A DNA stretch of 64,000 nt, taken from Cavia porcellus. Taxonomy: Eukaryota > Chordata > Mammalia > Rodentia > Caviidae. A model generated the notes under the pieces. The model did not search any database. It had not been told where the DNA came from and was given only the letters and a program-made list of their open reading frames with translations. This document shows, in pieces, positions 59,510-64,000 of the stretch (position 1 is its first letter; every line of letters begins with the position of its first letter). The stretch lies in the NCBI RefSeq assembly GCF_034190915.1, contig NW_026947488.1:5714501-5778500 (forward strand), written 5' to 3'. The position numbers and the translations under genes are program-made.

Positions 59510-59632
59510 TAGCCAGATGCAGTGGTGCACACCTGTAATCCTAACATTCTGGAGGCTGAGACAGGATCACCATGCACCCTTGCAAGGGCAGCCTGAGGTA
59601 CATAACAAGATCCTGCCTCACAACAAACAAAT
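59510..59632 (+). repeat. B1-like SINE, sense
   Basis: 'gtagccagatgcagtggtgc', 'acacctgtaatcctaacatt', 'ggaggctgagacaggatcac', 'agatcctgcctcac'. It lies inverted relative to the copy just before it. Confidence 0.88.
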
Positions 59633-60019
59633 TGAAACCCTAGCAAACTACCAAACCAGTACCAAACAGCTCTTACCTGCATCAGAAGGGCATTACCAGG
59701 GAGATGGCTTGTCAAAGTCCCACATGAGTGCTTGTCATCCACACCGAACCTCACAAATGCCTGTTACTGGGCTATCCTATCCAAACTGCCACAGGGCCAA
59801 GTTATGACTGTCCCTGGTGGAGACAAGGTAACACAACTCTGGGAATGGAGAACTCTGCCAAGGGCCACACTGCCGGGAGGGTGCAGCTGGGCTCAGAACC
59901 CAGCCCATGTTTCCAACCCTCTCTGCTCTCTGGATCCCTCCTAACAAAACTGCAGCACAGAGACAAACAAGGTGTCCCTGATGAAATCCCCTGAACAATG
60001 GGAGATGCGCAGAAACATT
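59633..60019. other. Intergenic stretch without a gene
   Basis: Unique sequence. Nothing recognised. Confidence 0.5.
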
Positions 60020-60140
60020 TTTTAACCAGGAGCACAGGTGCTTGGGAAGCTGATGGGAGGATTGCTGTGAATTTGATGCCATCCTGGGCTACTCAGTGAG
60101 TTCAAAACCAGCTCAACTATACAGTGCCTGTCTCAAAAAA
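60020..60140 (+). repeat. B1-like SINE fragment
   Basis: 'gcacaggtgcttgggaagct', 'atgccatcctgggctactc', 'agtgcctgtctcaaaaaaac'. The 5' part is missing. Confidence 0.75.
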
Positions 60141-60194
60141 ACAAATCAAACCAAACCATCTTTTTTTCTAGGAAATAAGGCTCCTCGCAGTGCC

Positions 60195-60425
60195 AATCTT
60201 TTTTTGTTTTTTTTTTTGACACTAGGGATTGAGCCTAGGGCTCACCTAGGGCTTCACACCAAGCTATATCCCCAGGCTTTTTAATTTTTATTACTTTTTA
60301 GAAATCTTATTCCAGTCTTCTTTATTTTTGAGTTTCTAAATTGCTAAACTGGCCAGGCGTGGCTCAAATTTGAGATCATTCTGCCTCAGACTCCAGTGGA
60401 TTACAGACCTGTGCCACCCAACCTA
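60195..60425 (-). repeat. ID-like and B1-like SINE pieces, antisense
   Basis: ID-like: 'cactagggattgagcctagg', 'accaagctatatccccagg'. B1-like: 'ttctgcctcagactccag', 'ggattacagacctgtgcc'. The order fits a B1-dID composite in reverse. Confidence 0.75.
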
Positions 60426-60753
60426 GCGCTTCCTCTTTTGTACAGGGTACAAGGGCTCCCTCTACATGGCCTGGTGGCTTTGCACGCCTGCACCAGCAAC
60501 AACGTCCATTTCAACTTGTGACACACTGGGAGACAGAGAAGTGTAAGACCGAGATGTGGAGGCTGTACAACTAGAACCATTGATACAAATACCTGAGAGC
60601 TCACGGAAATCATCAGAGTCACAATTTCTAGGACTTCAGTTTCCAAAAATCGTTTTGAAATGACTTCAGAATACTGAGCTAAGAATGTGTGATGAATACC
60701 TTTACAAGAAGAAACCACTAAAAGGCAAATACACATATTTGTAAACATAATAT

Positions 60754-60759
60754 TTTATT
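60754..60759 (-). terminator. RAB22A: Polyadenylation signal AATAAA (probable RAB22A)
   Basis: The minus strand reads 'ttaataaaatatta', with the hexamer AATAAA here. About 20-30 nt further, near 60725-60740, is a T/G-rich stretch ('tttacaaatatgtgtatttg') suited to cleavage-factor binding. Confidence 0.6.
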
Positions 60760-63477
60760 AACAAAGTTTTTACACCCTTCTTAGAACAAATTTTATAGTG
60801 ATTTAGCATGTTATACTCTATAAAAAGTTGATTATAGAATATTCAAGCTAAAACAGTATCATCAAAAAGTATGCCAACTCTACCTTCATTTGCAAACTGC
60901 CTACTACTAGCATGAGTATAAAAAAATTATACAACGAAAAGCCAAAGGTTTAGTTTTGTTCTATCAGCATCTACAAACATACAGACATCATATGATTTAC
61001 ATAGACTTAGGTCCAGCCCAAGATTGAGACCGCAAACATAAAGTCTTCAAACATCCACACAAGCTTGGCAAACCATCATTACAGTGTTTCAGGCAGTTCA
61101 TCATGCAGTGTGAAGCCACAGTTATAAGCTTGTTTACTGTGTTACATGGCAGCTAACATTTTAAGCAACTTAATGTTATTCGCAATAGGTGCTATTATAA
61201 AAAGGCACAAATATCTTACTCCTTACATCAGGTCTTGAAAAGGCATGATATTCTTAGGAGAAATAAGAATTGCTGGTATGATGACTTAGCTTCTCTCTCT
61301 TTTTTTTAATGTCTAGGCTCATCTCTATAGCTGTTTCTGTTCCAGACTTTTAATCTGGACTTTTACACACTTTAACACATGCTCTATTACAAACTCAAGA
61401 AGTTCTGACACTTAAGCTAATTATCCTATCACCAGTGAAAAGCATTTTGGCAATTGAGTCAAGGCTGCCCACTCCCTTTCTGGAGCCCTGTGGTTCTTTA
61501 CCTCAGTTGGTCTTTGCATTTCTCGCCGTGCTGCATGTGCTTGCCTTCCTGCTGCACAGAGCGGGCCAGCCCTGTCACTGTGACCACAGAAGGTCACAGG
61601 GGTGCATGTCATGGGTGGTGAGGAGGGCGCTGGTCCAGCATGTCTCTAAGGAAAACTTTCAGGACACTGAGAAGAGTAAAAGAAGAAAGACAGGAAGCCT
61701 GCTGCAATCACAGGAAGGCAGATGTAAATGTTCCAGGTCCGAGGGAAGACTGATGACTGTGTGAGTGACGGAGAAAGTGACATGACAGAAGGACTGAGCT
61801 GGATGAGAGCAAACGACAGCTACCACACAAAATCCAAGACCTCTTCCAGGGCAACGAAATTGTCTTCACTGACAACAAATGGTTTAAAAATAGAGTCACC
61901 ATCAGTTGTTCTGACCGGCCAGCTGCCTATAACTTTCTCCCACTGTTAGTGGACGGGTCCCTCTGACATGAAGTTTCATGAACTCTGAAATAACGTCATA
62001 CAGGAAGGAAGCAAGCGTCAACACATTCAAGTGATGTTTTGAAAAAAAATTCCATGGGATACGAATGATTAAAAACTTAATAAAAAATTAATAATGGCCA
62101 AGTATCTTAGGTGGACGGCCCAAGGCAAAGTCAAATGTTGCCACGGAAAGAGGGGCAGAGGATGCTCCCTAGAGGCACAGGTGCAAACCCCAGTGGGCCC
62201 TACTCCAGCTGGGGGACCAGTCAGCTCCGAACTGGGCTTGGGGAAGATGTAACCCAGCTCCCACACAACGTGTCTTCAGAGGCTTCAGAGGTTTCCTTGG
62301 CAACGTCAATTCTAAGTGAAGATTACTGGCCCCATACATGAAATGCTATTTTAAAGATAATTTGCTCCAAAGTTTTGCATTAAACGTTTCCTTAAACACT
62401 GGAAAGTCCCTGAATCAAGAAACAGCTTTAATCAAACCAGCATGTTTTGTTTCTATTGCATGATTATGGAGGGCATTAAGGTCTACAGTGTAGAACTGGC
62501 AGCTAAAGAAGGTTCTATCAAAAAATTGCTATCTTAAGACTTTCTGTTAATTGGCAGAAAGGACATGGCACCTGAATTCTCCTTCCCGGAAAGCTACCCC
62601 AAATTTTGTTTACTGCAATTATGAAGCATTTTGATGAGGCACTGGGTATCAAACATCTCAAAATGAACTAGCAACAAATTAAAATTTTTTGTATTAAATC
62701 TGTTACACATCACGGTTTTAATTTCATCTACTGTTGGTGTATCCTAATCTTACTATTGAAAATGCTCAACATAACAAAAGAAACAGATGAAAGGTTTGAG
62801 ATTTTTAAAATTAAACTTCTAACTCCTTTTGTTTTGAAGCCAAAAATATTCTAGCCTATCTGTAACTGATTATCCTCTGAAAGGAAAGAACATAGATATT
62901 AGTTATTTCTGATGGAACAGATCATCAAATTAAATTTGATCTATGTGACTAGAAGTCCTTCTAGATTTAGAAAGTAAATCATTTTCCTATGTGCTAAGTG
63001 AGTCCTAAAGTCTGAACTGAGAAATATGGTGATTCTGGGTTCTATTTATTCACTTTCCTTATTATGTTTAATGAAACTTCATCACAATGGACCTCTCACT
63101 TTTCATTCTCTTAGATGAAAAAAATGGAGGCGAGTGAAAAACGTAATGCCTTTCTAATATTTTTTAGACTTTCATTTGCACATAAAACAGGACAAATGCC
63201 TTGGAATTTCATTAACATTTCTTGCAAATCAGATAATCAAATTGCCTGGTTTTCTATTACTGGAAGTCAAGACAAGCAACTCTGCTGTCAAAAGAAATTT
63301 GCAGAGATTGTTTTTTAAGTCCTAGGCTAAATTCTGTCCTCACTTCTTTTTTCTAAAACCGTACAGTATACTGTTTATCTCCTCTATAATTTTCTGCTAG
63401 GAATATACATATATTTTAAATCACGTATCACAGGATACCCTGACATTATTTTGAATCATTAAGGATTTTTTTCTTTT

Positions 63478-63545
63478 TTGCAGTGCTGAAGATAGAACCC
63501 AGGGCTTTGCATATGGGAGGCCAGTGCTCTATCACTGAGCCCTAG
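63478..63545 (-). repeat. Decayed ID-type SINE, antisense
   Basis: 'cagtgctgaagatagaaccc', 'agggctttgcatatggg', 'gctctatcactgagcc'. It is the only SINE seen in the probable RAB22A 3' UTR. Confidence 0.75.
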
Positions 63546-64000
63546 TAAACATTTTTTGATGAACCAAGCTGATTGAAGGCAGGTATATACTTAACAGCTT
63601 GACCCTTGAAGATACATCCTATTTTTTCCTTCAAAACCTATTAACCGTTAAGAGGTAGAGTACCTCTTAAAAATCAGACAGTAAACAAAAATTGTGTTGC
63701 TCATCCCTTTAAAACAAATTTAAGTAATTTACACTATCTGGGTTTCTACTGTCAGTCAGGACAAACATTCACAGCCTAATGAGTTTAGAAAGGAAAGCTG
63801 GCCTGAGTGTGTGGGCTGTCCTTTCTCCAAATGTTCCAAAGCTGGTATTTAGCACAGACAAGGCTAAGGGATTTCCAGTAACTTTGCTCTGGGAGAAAAA
63901 TAATTCTCTCATTATTTACCCAGGGCTTACTGAGACAGCTGGATGTTCATGGGCTCATCTGTTACAGAAATAACACACTGTGTACCTATAGCTCATGATC

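Larger units (their letters stand above)
60736..64000 (-). other. RAB22A: Probable RAB22A 3' UTR (terminal part)
   Basis: This 3.2-kb stretch is nearly free of transposons, in contrast to the preceding 20 kb, and its left border carries a minus-strand polyadenylation signal. In human, RAB22A (an early-endosome Rab GTPase) lies next to VAPB, upstream and in the same orientation, with a gap of about 20 kb and a 3' UTR of several kilobases. The distance here from the signal to VAPB exon 1 is about 21 kb. No coding sequence of RAB22A is present and I see no splice signal, so the assignment rests on position, orientation and texture. The open frames on either strand (for example 61435-61764) have no recognisable domain. 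It could also be another transcript or plain conserved DNA. Confidence 0.6.

Noticed and set aside
61435..61764. 109-codon plus-strand frame with a hydrophobic start
   Set aside because: It lies antisense inside the probable 3' UTR and has no recognisable family. It is most likely chance.

Overview
The window is mammalian nuclear DNA, almost certainly from a rodent outside the mouse/rat group. It is densely seeded with 7SL-derived B1-like SINEs carrying the internal duplication typical of rodent B1. It also carries many tRNA-derived ID-type SINEs (core 'ggggctggggatttagctc'), LINE-1 remnants, MIR fragments and LTRs. I see no B2 elements, and the youngest ID copies have their own A-rich tail, 'gataaaaaggaaaaagac'. 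I cannot name the species.

One protein-coding gene is proven by sequence: VAPB (vesicle-associated membrane protein-associated protein B) on the minus strand. Exon 1 (39551-39608) lies in a CpG-island promoter and exon 2 (6172-6324) lies 33 kb further along. Together they encode residues 1-70, the start of the MSP domain. The remaining exons lie beyond position 1. Positions 1-6171 are part of intron 2, and 6325-39550 are intron 1. Intron 1 holds a roughly 6.8-kb decayed LINE-1 (about 9640-16455) into which two ID SINEs of different age have inserted.

From about 40060 to 60735 the sequence is intergenic. It contains a decayed array of about 76-bp units just upstream of the promoter, an old antisense LINE-1, two solo-LTR-like elements, many SINEs, a 5S rRNA pseudogene, and several copies of a T-rich repeat I do not recognise.

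From about 60735 to the end, the sequence is nearly repeat-free over 3.2 kb and begins with a minus-strand AATAAA. By synteny (RAB22A lies immediately upstream of VAPB in the same orientation, about 20 kb away in human) this is most likely the long 3' UTR of RAB22A. No coding sequence of that gene is in the window, so the name is an inference.

I found no microbial-style system, CRISPR array, operon or functional RNA gene. Apart from the VAPB exons, the open reading frames are fragments of transposons or have no coding support.
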